A DNA stretch of 64,000 nucleotides, from assembly GCA_003481775.1 (NCBI GenBank), contig QULU01000020.1, forward strand, positions 1 to 64,000, read 5' to 3'. Below are positions 52,491 through 60,247 of this stretch, piece after piece. Below the pieces are notes generated by a model that was given only the letters and a program-made list of their open reading frames with translations, was not told where the DNA came from and did not search any database. A program made the translations under genes and the position numbers. The DNA is from Clostridiaceae bacterium OM02-2AC. GTDB lineage: Bacteria; Bacillota_I; Bacilli_A; Erysipelotrichales; Erysipelotrichaceae. The stretch's first letter is position 1; the number at the start of each line of letters is the position of its first letter.

Positions 52491-53219
52491 ATGAAAAAAG
52501 TAATACTAGGAATTGTTGGAGTAATTGTGGTTTTAGGACTTGCTATAGGTGTCAAGATATATGTATTTCCTGAACCAACACACTTAGATGTTTTATCAAA
52601 CTTAGAGCTTACATTTGAAGGTATGGAAGAAAGCGGTAAGGCATCCATAAAAGGAAATGATATTCAATATGATGGAGATGATAAAGAAGTCCTAGACTTT
52701 ATTGCATCTTTGAAATATGAAATATCTCCTAATAAAAATCTAAGCAATTATGATGATGTAGAAGTGCAACTTATTTTTGATGAAAAAGCAAGGAAAGAAG
52801 CGAATGTAGAACTTGAAAGTACATCACGAACATATCAAGTAAGAGGATTAGAAGAAACACCTGAACAAAAGGCAGAACGAGTGGAAATCATTGATGGACA
52901 TGAAGTGCCTAGAGATTGGGAATTAGAAGACGAAGATAAAAAAGCCTATATTGAATATCTAAAACAGTTAGAAAATGCTGAAGATGGACTTGTTGAAGAA
53001 AAAGGTGCATATACAGAGTGGATGAAAGGGAATTCTAAAGAAGAAACAAAAAAAGGGAATAAAAAGTTTCTTACAAAAGAGTATGCCAATAATTCATCTG
53101 TTGCTTTTAAACGAGCCAATGAATATGGATTTACTTCTTCACAGGAATTCAAGGTGCAGCCAATCATTGAAAAAGATGAAACGATTGGCTACGAATGTAT
53201 ATTTAAGGGGTCTGAATAA
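52491..53219 (+). CDS. Membrane-anchored conjugation accessory protein
   Basis: 242 aa, one N-terminal membrane helix (3-25), rest outside: LDVLSNLELTFEGMEESGKASI, and a lysine/glutamate-rich end. RBS GAGGTGG. The position after the hydrolase fits an extracellular channel or mating-contact component; family not recognised. The stop overlaps a terminator. Confidence 0.55.
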   Translation: MKKVILGIVGVIVVLGLAIGVKIYVFPEPTHLDVLSNLELTFEGMEESGKASIKGNDIQYDGDDKEVLDFIASLKYEISPNKNLSNYDDVEVQLIFDEKARKEANVELESTSRTYQVRGLEETPEQKAERVEIIDGHEVPRDWELEDEDKKAYIEYLKQLENAEDGLVEEKGAYTEWMKGNSKEETKKGNKKFLTKEYANNSSVAFKRANEYGFTSSQEFKVQPIIEKDETIGYECIFKGSE

Positions 53220-53231
53220 GACTCTTTTTTT
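53208..53231 (+). terminator. Terminator overlapping the stop codon
   Basis: GGGTCT / AGACTC stem (one G-T pair), 5-nt loop, seven T; the TAA stop lies in the loop/right arm. Confidence 0.7.
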
Positions 53232-53248
53232 GGAAAGAAGGTGGAATA

Positions 53249-53995
53249 ATGAAATTAACTGTAGAACAGGCAAATGTACTTGATAAGATTGCAGAAAAAT
53301 CAGGCATGGATTGTTGGTTTTCAATAACAGATGATTTAACTGCCATTCATGATGTAGAAGCAAATAGAAATATCACTTTACGATATGGAATTGGTATCTT
53401 AAACCAAGGAGTAACAGATCTTGTGAAAGATTATGGATTAAATGAACATGAAGTAAAGGTATATCATGATTTACTGGTTTCTCTTGGACTTGAAAAAGAG
53501 AAGGATATGGCAAAAGATGACTTAGGAGTAAATGGAAAATATATCATTATCAATAAGGTGGTTACTGGCACTGGATTTAATGTCGTATTGGGAGTGAATG
53601 AAAGCCATCCAATCGAGGCATATCGTTATGTGACTTGGACACAAAACGATAGAGGGTATGATGTAGGACATTATTTTGGTAATTTAAAAGAAGCACAAGA
53701 AGATATGTTAGAGCGTGCCACTGATGAGATGAATATTGATTTACATGGAAAATGGTACAATGAATTTATGGAAAATGATATTCTATGTGCTTTGTCTGAA
53801 TTTCTTTCAGATGCTGAAGTGGAAGAATTGAGAAATGATAAAGAATTTATGGAACAAGCAATTCATTTTTATCAAAAAGCTGATATTGGTGTGGATCAAG
53901 CGATAAAGGATGGAGTTAAAGAACTTTATGAAGACTATAAGGAAGTCACAGTTGTAGAGTTTGATGAAGATTTAGATGAAATAGAAATGGAGTGA
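53249..53995 (+). CDS. Hypothetical soluble protein with acidic tail
   Basis: 248 aa, soluble. A KLTVEQANVLDKIAEKSGMDCWF start and repeated use of GLNEHEVKVYHDLLV; no known family. Ends EFDEDLDEIEME, a close match to the consensus tail although it lies among membrane proteins of the transfer apparatus. RBS GAAGGTGG; stop 2 bp from the next coding start. Confidence 0.6.
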   Translation: MKLTVEQANVLDKIAEKSGMDCWFSITDDLTAIHDVEANRNITLRYGIGILNQGVTDLVKDYGLNEHEVKVYHDLLVSLGLEKEKDMAKDDLGVNGKYIIINKVVTGTGFNVVLGVNESHPIEAYRYVTWTQNDRGYDVGHYFGNLKEAQEDMLERATDEMNIDLHGKWYNEFMENDILCALSEFLSDAEVEELRNDKEFMEQAIHFYQKADIGVDQAIKDGVKELYEDYKEVTVVEFDEDLDEIEME

Positions 53996-53999
53996 TTGA

Positions 54000-54728
54000 A
54001 TGGCAAAAAAAATAGCAATGGGAATCATGGCAACAATCATTGTTGTCTTTTTTGGATTGTCTGCTTATAAAAGTTTCTTTGGACAAGAAAAAGAACCTGA
54101 AAAGCCAAAGGTAGATATATTTAAAAATGCTATGGAAAAGGTAGATGTAAGTTATGTACCTTATGGAGAATCAAACGGAGATTGTCTATTGTTTGTAACA
54201 AACAATAACAAGTTTCAAATCAATGTAGCAGGAACGATTGTTAAAGAAGATGAAAACGGAGTACATGACGAAGATAAAGATGATGAAATCAATATTAACA
54301 TCAATCCACAACAAACCTATGTCATGGAAACAGTCAATCCAAACAATAAAGGGGCAAGAGAATCAAGACAAGAAATTACCTTTGATGCTTCTTCTCTAAA
54401 AGCCTCTCAAGTGGAAGGTAGTAATGAAGATGGTAAAAAATCAACAGAATTATTATTCCAAGATGATGTGAATGTGCAGATATTCCCTGATAAGAGAAAT
54501 GATAGCGAACAACCATTGATAACAATCGAAAACAATACGAACCATAAATTGTATGTGCAAGGGTATGTTGTGTTCTATGGAGATAAAGAACAAACGGAAA
54601 TTACAAATATAGCAAAAATCGAATTTGAAGATGTACCAAAGAAAGATGTATATAAAGATTATATCTATATAGGTACTTCCGAAGAAGCGAGCAATAACTT
54701 TAAAATTTTTATCAATATGTGTGAATAG
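54000..54728 (+). CDS. Membrane-anchored hypothetical protein
   Basis: 242 aa: one membrane helix at 5-24 (MGIMATIIVVFFGLSAY), extracellular beta-rich domains (NKFQINVAGTIVKED; NHKLYVQGYVVFYGD) that look like two similar sandwich folds. No tail. Likely part of the cell-surface side of the transfer machinery. Confidence 0.55.
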   Translation: MAKKIAMGIMATIIVVFFGLSAYKSFFGQEKEPEKPKVDIFKNAMEKVDVSYVPYGESNGDCLLFVTNNNKFQINVAGTIVKEDENGVHDEDKDDEINININPQQTYVMETVNPNNKGARESRQEITFDASSLKASQVEGSNEDGKKSTELLFQDDVNVQIFPDKRNDSEQPLITIENNTNHKLYVQGYVVFYGDKEQTEITNIAKIEFEDVPKKDVYKDYIYIGTSEEASNNFKIFINMCE

Positions 54729-54744
54729 AAATTAGGTGACGAAC

Positions 54745-55434
54745 ATGGAATTAAGTGAAAGAGAACAAGAGATATTGAAACTGTATCGAGCTGATAAAAA
54801 GCGTAAAAGAAAGAAAAGGATTACATTGATTATGCTTCTTCTTTTACTGTCAATAGGTGGATATGGAGTGTATCAATATGTTCAATCCATGCCAACAGTA
54901 CCTAAAGAAAAAATAGAAGAAAAACTTACAGATACAGTAAAACCTAACATTACACTTACAACAGAAAAAATCGAAATCTTTAAAGGAGAGGATATTGCGT
55001 ATGAAAAATACATCAAAGAAGCAATGGATGATAAAGATGGAGATTTAAGTGGAAAAGTGAACTTTAATAAAATAGATGCCAATGAAGTAGGCGAATATGA
55101 AGTTTATTATCGTGTGAAAGATAAAGCAGGAAATGAATCTTCAGCAACTTTAAAAGTCATTGTAAAAGAGAAGGAAAAGCCGAAAGAGAAGCCAAAAGAA
55201 GAAGTGGTGGAACAACCAGTGCAACAAGCACCTCAACAAGGACAGCAACAAACTCCACCACCACAGCCTGCACCACCTGTTACAAAATACTTTATGTTTA
55301 CAGATGGTTATACTATGGATAATGTAACCAGTGCTTGTCAAAATGAATTGGTTGCGTCAGGAAGAGCAGGAGTTTGTACTCCGATTCAAGATGCCAGTGG
55401 TGTCTATACAGGGATGCGTTTGGATTTATACTAA
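54745..55434 (+). CDS. Membrane protein with Ig-like domain and Pro/Gln linker
   Basis: 229 aa from MELSEREQEILKLYR (RBS TTAGGTGA). Cytoplasmic charged start, one membrane helix (about 27-46), an Ig-like DUF5011/HYR domain (EIFKGEDIAYEKYIKEAMDD ... AGNESSATLKVIVKE), a Pro/Gln-rich linker (VEQPVQQAPQQGQQQ), and a small C-terminal domain with two cysteines. Resembles the surface protein at 10793 in layout. Probably contacts wall or partner cell. Confidence 0.6.
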   Translation: MELSEREQEILKLYRADKKRKRKKRITLIMLLLLLSIGGYGVYQYVQSMPTVPKEKIEEKLTDTVKPNITLTTEKIEIFKGEDIAYEKYIKEAMDDKDGDLSGKVNFNKIDANEVGEYEVYYRVKDKAGNESSATLKVIVKEKEKPKEKPKEEVVEQPVQQAPQQGQQQTPPPQPAPPVTKYFMFTDGYTMDNVTSACQNELVASGRAGVCTPIQDASGVYTGMRLDLY

Positions 55435-55450
55435 GAAAGGACAACTTATT

Positions 55451-55591
55451 ATGAAAAGAAAACTAGAAGAACAAATCAAAGAAAGCGATAAATATAATTC
55501 ATCTACAATCGAAGCAGAATATGATAATTACGATAGTCAGGAGGAAATTATTGATGAAGAAATGGAACAAGATGAAATCGAATATAACTGA
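55451..55591 (+). CDS. Tail-only acidic microprotein (46 aa)
   Basis: MKRKLEEQIKESDKYNSSTI... ending EEIIDEEMEQDEIEYN. RBS GAAAGGACAA. Nearly half of it is a version of the shared acidic tail. The next gene starts within it (55554). Confidence 0.55.
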   Translation: MKRKLEEQIKESDKYNSSTIEAEYDNYDSQEEIIDEEMEQDEIEYN

Positions 55592-55910
55592 TGAAGAATT
55601 AAATTATAAATTCATGAATGGTTATAATTTGTTTTATCAGGAAGACAGTGAAAAGATAACAATCGTTGGAATGAAGAAAAATTTGTTATTCTATTTAACA
55701 TCTTCATGTAGTTCCAAGGATATTCCTATGGTAAAGACAATAAAGGCTAGATGTAATGATATTGCTTGGTACATATTGGAATGTCCTTTCTTTCGTACAG
55801 AAGAAGGAAGATGTATCAATGTGAATGATTGTCATATGATGGGAGAAATGCCAAGACAAGAAGTAAATGTATTGAAAGAATATTTATCAAGAAAGGAGAT
55901 TTATATTTAA
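55554..55910 (+). CDS. Hypothetical small protein
   Basis: 118 aa from MKKWNKMKSNITDEELNYK; RBS CAGGAGG inside the previous gene decides the start. Contains six cysteines (CSSKDIP, CNDIAWYILECPFF, CINVNDC). Unknown function; likely metal binding. Confidence 0.55.
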   Translation: MKKWNKMKSNITDEELNYKFMNGYNLFYQEDSEKITIVGMKKNLLFYLTSSCSSKDIPMVKTIKARCNDIAWYILECPFFRTEEGRCINVNDCHMMGEMPRQEVNVLKEYLSRKEIYI

Positions 55911-55911
55911 T

Positions 55912-56097
55912 ATGGCAAGTAGAGAAAGAACAATCGAAAATAAGATCAAATTTTATGAGAATAAAATTGTTGCTTCTGAAACATTGATAGCAGAAGAACA
56001 ACAAAAATTAGAAGGGTATAAGATGGAATTGAAAAAATGGCAGGTACATAAGAAAAATCTTGAAAAACTATTTCAAGAAATTGATAAAGATGTTTAA
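55912..56097 (+). CDS. Small coiled-coil protein
   Basis: 61 aa, almost all one amphipathic helix (IENKIKFYENKIVASETLIA...). RBS AAAGGAG. Its partner is unknown. The following 200 bp hold no gene; they include an AT-rich leader before the HAD gene. Confidence 0.55.
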   Translation: MASRERTIENKIKFYENKIVASETLIAEEQQKLEGYKMELKKWQVHKKNLEKLFQEIDKDV

Positions 56098-56297
56098 TTT
56101 GGTAAAAATTACGAGTGCAAAAAAATACACGCTATGAGAAGCCCATAATGGAACGATAAGAGCCATCTTTACTTTCATGAACAACAAGTCAAAAAAGTTT
56201 GTAATTCGTCTTAGCGTTCGATTGTGGAAGTCGATTTTTTTCAAAAACGCAATTTTTAGTCTGAAAATAAGAAAAAAGACTAGGAAAGGATAAAAAG

Positions 56298-57263
56298 ATG
56301 AAAAAAAGAGTGTTTATTGATATGGATGGAACATTGTATAGATTCCATGATCATATAGTAGATGAATCAGGTCATGTACAAATCGAGAAAATGTACGAGC
56401 CTGATTTTTTTATAAAACTGGACCCTTTTGAAAACATGAAGGATGCAATCAATCTTTTATATTCAGTAGATAAAGAGGAAGTAGAAATTTTTGTTCTTTC
56501 TTCGGCTGATATAAAAGAAGTGGTTGAACAAAAAAACTACTGTCTTGATAGAGATTTTCCATTCATTGATGAAGAGCATAGATTATTTCCGAAAACATGG
56601 GAAAGCAAAACCGAAAAAATACCTGAAGGAATTCGTGTAGGAGATATTTTAATTGATGATTACAATGTCAATCTTGAACAATGGAAAGATAAGGGTGGTG
56701 CATCTATTAAGTTTGTGAATAACATCAATCATCAAGGAAAAGGTAGATATGGTGGAGATGTAGGAAACTTATGGGAACATGAAATTCTACGCTATGATAT
56801 GAAACCAAAGGATATTGTATTAAACTTGGAAGAAATCATTGGGATACAGAGAGATAGATTTTTATTTCGATTTCCTGATGAAGAAAAAAACAAAGGTATC
56901 ATGGAAAAAGTAAGTTCGGTATTTAATGAATGGAATTTATGCGAACATGATAGCAAAGTATATTTGGTGTTTACAGGAGATTTAGAAGAAAGCATTACTT
57001 TCGATTATGAATGGATGATAAAAAATATGGATGCAGAAACGATAGAAGATGGATGTTTCTCCAGTTATGCTGAAGCTTTGTATAATTGGATAGATAGTGT
57101 CATTCAAGATATTCGTGATCTTGGCGTGTGGAATGAAGAAAAAGGGCATGATTTTTATTTGTCGGTTGAGGAAATAGAGTATTGTGGATTAAAAGAAATC
57201 TACCAAGATGAGAAAGAGAATGATTTAGAAATGATGGAAGAAATGGATGAGATTGATAAATAA
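56298..57263 (+). CDS. HAD-family 5'-nucleotidase-like phosphatase with acidic tail
   Basis: 321 aa. N-terminal 165 residues: RVFIDMDGTLYRFHDH (DxDGT nucleophile motif), IFVLSSAD, and DILIDDYNVNLEQWKDKGG, the pattern of 5'(3')-deoxyribonucleotidase-like HAD enzymes. They remove phosphate from nucleotides; here this could alter nucleotide pools. The C-terminal half is a second unknown domain. Ends MMEEMDEIDK, the shared tail. RBS GAAAGGAT. Confidence 0.75.
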   Translation: MKKRVFIDMDGTLYRFHDHIVDESGHVQIEKMYEPDFFIKLDPFENMKDAINLLYSVDKEEVEIFVLSSADIKEVVEQKNYCLDRDFPFIDEEHRLFPKTWESKTEKIPEGIRVGDILIDDYNVNLEQWKDKGGASIKFVNNINHQGKGRYGGDVGNLWEHEILRYDMKPKDIVLNLEEIIGIQRDRFLFRFPDEEKNKGIMEKVSSVFNEWNLCEHDSKVYLVFTGDLEESITFDYEWMIKNMDAETIEDGCFSSYAEALYNWIDSVIQDIRDLGVWNEEKGHDFYLSVEEIEYCGLKEIYQDEKENDLEMMEEMDEIDK

Positions 57264-57343
57264 ATGCAAAGCAATAAATAAAGGTATGTCATGACATTTG
57301 AAAGTCTGTTATAATATAAACTGAACAGAATGAGGTGAAGATA

Positions 57344-58075
57344 ATGAATCCTTTTAAAAAAGCGATAAAAGAATCTCAAGATTATTACGAAAATTTCATT
57401 ACTCGTAGTGTCCATAGTTCAAATAAAATTGAAGGAAATACTTTATCATATGCAGAAACATACGCTATCATATTTAATGATAATTCATTTTCTCTATCAG
57501 ATGTAAAACCTAGAGAAATCTATGAAGCAATCAATTTAAAATATGCGTTACAAGAATCATTGAAACAACAAGACAATGAAATCAATCCATCTTTAATTGT
57601 AAAGCTAAATGAAATTATCAATAAAAATATCAAAGATACAAGTGGTTATCGTAAAATTCCAGTGTTTATTCGTGGGGCAGATTTTGTACCACCTGAAGCT
57701 AAATATGTATCGAATATGGTAATGGAACAACTCTATTTTTATAATCATAGTACATTGCCATTGTTAGAAAGAATTGCAGATTTTCATATTCAATTTGAGC
57801 ATATACATCCTTTTGAAGATGGAAATGGCAGAACAGGTAGACTACTCATCAATCACGAATTGATTCGTAATAATGAAATACCAATCGTTATCCCTGATAA
57901 TAAAAGAGCTGAATATTTTGAATACTTGCAAAATTATGATGTTAAAGGTTTAGCTCATATGATTGAAGAATTACAAAAAGTAGAGAAAGAAAAAATGAAT
58001 TTATATGTAAAAGAAATTGTTAGTGAAGATATAAATAAAAGTATTGAAGAAGATTTTGAAGATAGAGATATTTGA
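57344..58075 (+). CDS. Fic-domain AMP-transferase with acidic tail
   Basis: 243 aa from MNPFKKAIKE (RBS GAGGTG; TATAAT at 57310). Fic motif HPFEDGNGRTGR (His155-Arg166) is complete, and SSNKIEG near residues 25-31 is the S/TxxxE(G/N) inhibitory helix in cis. Fic proteins transfer AMP (or another group) to target proteins. The end SIEEDFEDRDI is the same as that of the AAA protein at 25371. A regulated effector acting on proteins of the recipient or donor is a natural reading. Confidence 0.88.
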   Translation: MNPFKKAIKESQDYYENFITRSVHSSNKIEGNTLSYAETYAIIFNDNSFSLSDVKPREIYEAINLKYALQESLKQQDNEINPSLIVKLNEIINKNIKDTSGYRKIPVFIRGADFVPPEAKYVSNMVMEQLYFYNHSTLPLLERIADFHIQFEHIHPFEDGNGRTGRLLINHELIRNNEIPIVIPDNKRAEYFEYLQNYDVKGLAHMIEELQKVEKEKMNLYVKEIVSEDINKSIEEDFEDRDI

Positions 58076-58083
58076 AGTGTTAA

Positions 58084-58118
58084 AAGCAATGTTCATAAAT
58101 GATGACTTGCTTTTTTTT
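58084..58118 (+). terminator. Terminator after fic
   Basis: AAGCAA / TTGCTT arms with an inner TCAT/ATGA pairing and eight T. Confidence 0.6.
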
Positions 58119-58138
58119 ACTAGGAAGAGGGTGGAACT

Positions 58139-58843
58139 ATGATTTATGTTACAGGAGATATTCATGGTGAAATAGATATTTCGAAGTTGAACACTCAAAA
58201 TTTCTCGCAAGCCAAGGCAGGTGATTATTTGATTGTCTGTGGAGATTTTGGTTTGATATGGGATATGAAACCAAGCAGAGCTGAAGAATATTGGATGAAA
58301 TGGTTATCTGAAAAACCATGGATTACTTTGTTTGTGGATGGGAATCATGAGAACTTTGATCGTTTAAAAAACTATCCTATTACAGAAGAATGGGGTGGAA
58401 AGGTTCAGAAGATTTATGATAAGGTTTACCACTTAATGCGTGGGGAAATATATCTGATAGAAGGCAAGAAAATCTTTACTTTTGGTGGAGCGTTCTCACA
58501 TGATAAAATGTATCGTAGAGAAGGAATTTCTTGGTGGGAAGATGAACTACCAACAAAAGAAGAATGTGAATATGCAATAGCGAATTTGAAAACTGTTGGA
58601 GATACTGTAGATGTCATTATCACACATGATGCACCGAAAAGCATTGCTCGAAGATATGGATATGATAGAGTAGATATGAGTCAAGTATATGCAACAGACA
58701 AGGAAGATATAACGGCATTCTTAGAACATATTTCACATTTTGTAAACTATAAACAATGGTATTGTGGACATTACCATATGGACTTTGATGATAGTGAGTC
58801 CTTTCATTTTCTTTATCAAACAATTTTAAAAATTGATATGTAA
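58139..58843 (+). CDS. Metallophosphoesterase
   Basis: 234 aa calcineurin-like phosphoesterase: GDIHGEID, VCGDFGLIWD, DGNHENFD, ITHDAP, and CGHYH, all metal-binding motifs present. Substrate unknown (nucleic acid, nucleotide or protein). RBS AAGAGGGTGG. It ends TILKIDM, without acidic tail. Strong terminator follows. Confidence 0.85.
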   Translation: MIYVTGDIHGEIDISKLNTQNFSQAKAGDYLIVCGDFGLIWDMKPSRAEEYWMKWLSEKPWITLFVDGNHENFDRLKNYPITEEWGGKVQKIYDKVYHLMRGEIYLIEGKKIFTFGGAFSHDKMYRREGISWWEDELPTKEECEYAIANLKTVGDTVDVIITHDAPKSIARRYGYDRVDMSQVYATDKEDITAFLEHISHFVNYKQWYCGHYHMDFDDSESFHFLYQTILKIDM

Positions 58844-58868
58844 TGGAGAGCATTTCTCCATTTTTTTA
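58842..58868 (+). terminator. Strong terminator AATGGAGA/TCTCCATT
   Basis: Eight-base-pair stem, 5-nt loop, seven T; directly before ArdC's RBS GAGAGGAG. Confidence 0.8.
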
Positions 58869-58886
58869 TTTTAGAGAGGAGCAAAT

Positions 58887-60056
58887 ATGCCTGAAAAAAA
58901 GAAGTTAAGCAAGACTAGAGAAATGCTAGTTAATGAGTATATTAAATCGCTTGAACAAGACCAGTTGCCTTGGATAAAGGATTGGGGAAGCAAGCCACCT
59001 CATAACGCAATTACAAGGACACCATACAGACTTTTTAACAAAGTTTTACTTTGGTATATCCAAGAACAAAATCAATATGAGGATAGTCGTTGGTGTACGA
59101 TACGACAGGCAGAATCAAGAGAATGGTTTGTTAAAAAGGGAGAGAAATCCATTCCATTAGAATTTTATTATTACTACAATAAGAAAACTCATAAATCAAT
59201 GACGATTGAAGAGTTTTATAAATTTGTTTCAGATTTGAGAAAAGAAGGAATCTATGATGATGAAAAAACGCAGGAGTTATTAAAAGAATATATCCTTACC
59301 AGTTCTTCATTCAATGTGTTTAATGTGCAGGCACAAATGGAGCATAGACACTATATAAAGGATGGTACAGAGTATGTAAAAGCTACCGATTATTACCAGT
59401 TACTAAAAGAAATTAAGGCTGATAAAAAAGCGAGTTATGAAGAAAAAAATCAGCGTTATGCTGAATTGAAAGAACGATATGAATTAGTGACAGAAGAAAT
59501 TCCTATTGAGAAAACACCTACGATTGAATACAAAACAAATGAAGTCGTAGATAACATTATTAAGAATATGGGAGTAGGTTATGAAGAAAAGGGAGATAGA
59601 GCATACTATAGTCCTGCAAACGATACAATCACTTTACCCCCAATGACAACTTTCCATTCAGAGTATGGATACTATGCGACCAAATTGCATGAATCATGTC
59701 ATGCAACAGGGCATCCTAGTCGTCTGAATCGTGATATAGAAAATAGTTTTGGAAGTCAAAAATATGCAATAGAAGAACTACGAGCAGAAATTGGTTCTTC
59801 TTTTTTAATGGCAGAGTTAGGACTTGAAGCTGATGAAAATCATGTTAATAATCATAAGGCTTATATTCAAAGTTGGATTTCTGAATTGAAGAACGATCCA
59901 AAAGTTTTATTTGATGCGATTAAGGATGCTGATGAAATTGTAGATTACATTAAAGATATTGAGGACTTTGAAAAGTATATTTCACTGTCTGAAATTGAAC
60001 AGGAAACACTGGATACAATAGAAGAAGATAAGGATGAATTAGAAATGGAAATGTGA
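58887..60056 (+). CDS. ardC: ArdC-type antirestriction protein with acidic tail
   Basis: 389 aa. N-terminal ssDNA-binding domain (about 15-120, WIKDWGSKPPHNAITRTPYRL...NKVLLWYI), then a zinc metalloprotease-like domain with KLHESCHATGHPSR (HExxH at 268-272) and EELRAEIGSSFL supplying the third ligand. ArdC protects incoming DNA from restriction, and on plasmid pSa it is known to be carried to the recipient with the DNA. Ends TIEEDKDELEMEM. It is about 2 kb from the putative oriT, in the expected leading region. Confidence 0.9.
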   Translation: MPEKKKLSKTREMLVNEYIKSLEQDQLPWIKDWGSKPPHNAITRTPYRLFNKVLLWYIQEQNQYEDSRWCTIRQAESREWFVKKGEKSIPLEFYYYYNKKTHKSMTIEEFYKFVSDLRKEGIYDDEKTQELLKEYILTSSSFNVFNVQAQMEHRHYIKDGTEYVKATDYYQLLKEIKADKKASYEEKNQRYAELKERYELVTEEIPIEKTPTIEYKTNEVVDNIIKNMGVGYEEKGDRAYYSPANDTITLPPMTTFHSEYGYYATKLHESCHATGHPSRLNRDIENSFGSQKYAIEELRAEIGSSFLMAELGLEADENHVNNHKAYIQSWISELKNDPKVLFDAIKDADEIVDYIKDIEDFEKYISLSEIEQETLDTIEEDKDELEMEM

Positions 60057-60067
60057 GGTGACAAGAG

Positions 60068-60247
60068 ATGGAATATGCAAATAAGGAAGCGTTATTAGAA
60101 GCGTTAAGTTTAAATAAAAATGCCAGTGCAGGATATGATGAATACCCTGATGAAGATATGGAGTCTATTACATTCCATGAATCAGAAGATAAAGAAATCA
60201 CACAGCAGTTTGATACAAAATTAGATTATGAAGGTGTTTTAGAATGA
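60068..60247 (+). CDS. Small acidic protein (59 aa)
   Basis: MEYANKEALLEALSLNKNAS... with EYPDEDMESITFHE in the middle; ends KLDYEGVLE. RBS GAGGTGACAAGAG; its stop overlaps the methyltransferase start (ATGA). May be a partner of ArdC or the methylase. Confidence 0.55.
   Translation: MEYANKEALLEALSLNKNASAGYDEYPDEDMESITFHESEDKEITQQFDTKLDYEGVLE

Noticed and set aside
58139..58843. Phosphoesterase counted among tailed proteins
   Set aside because: It ends TILKIDM, with only one acidic residue; no tail.
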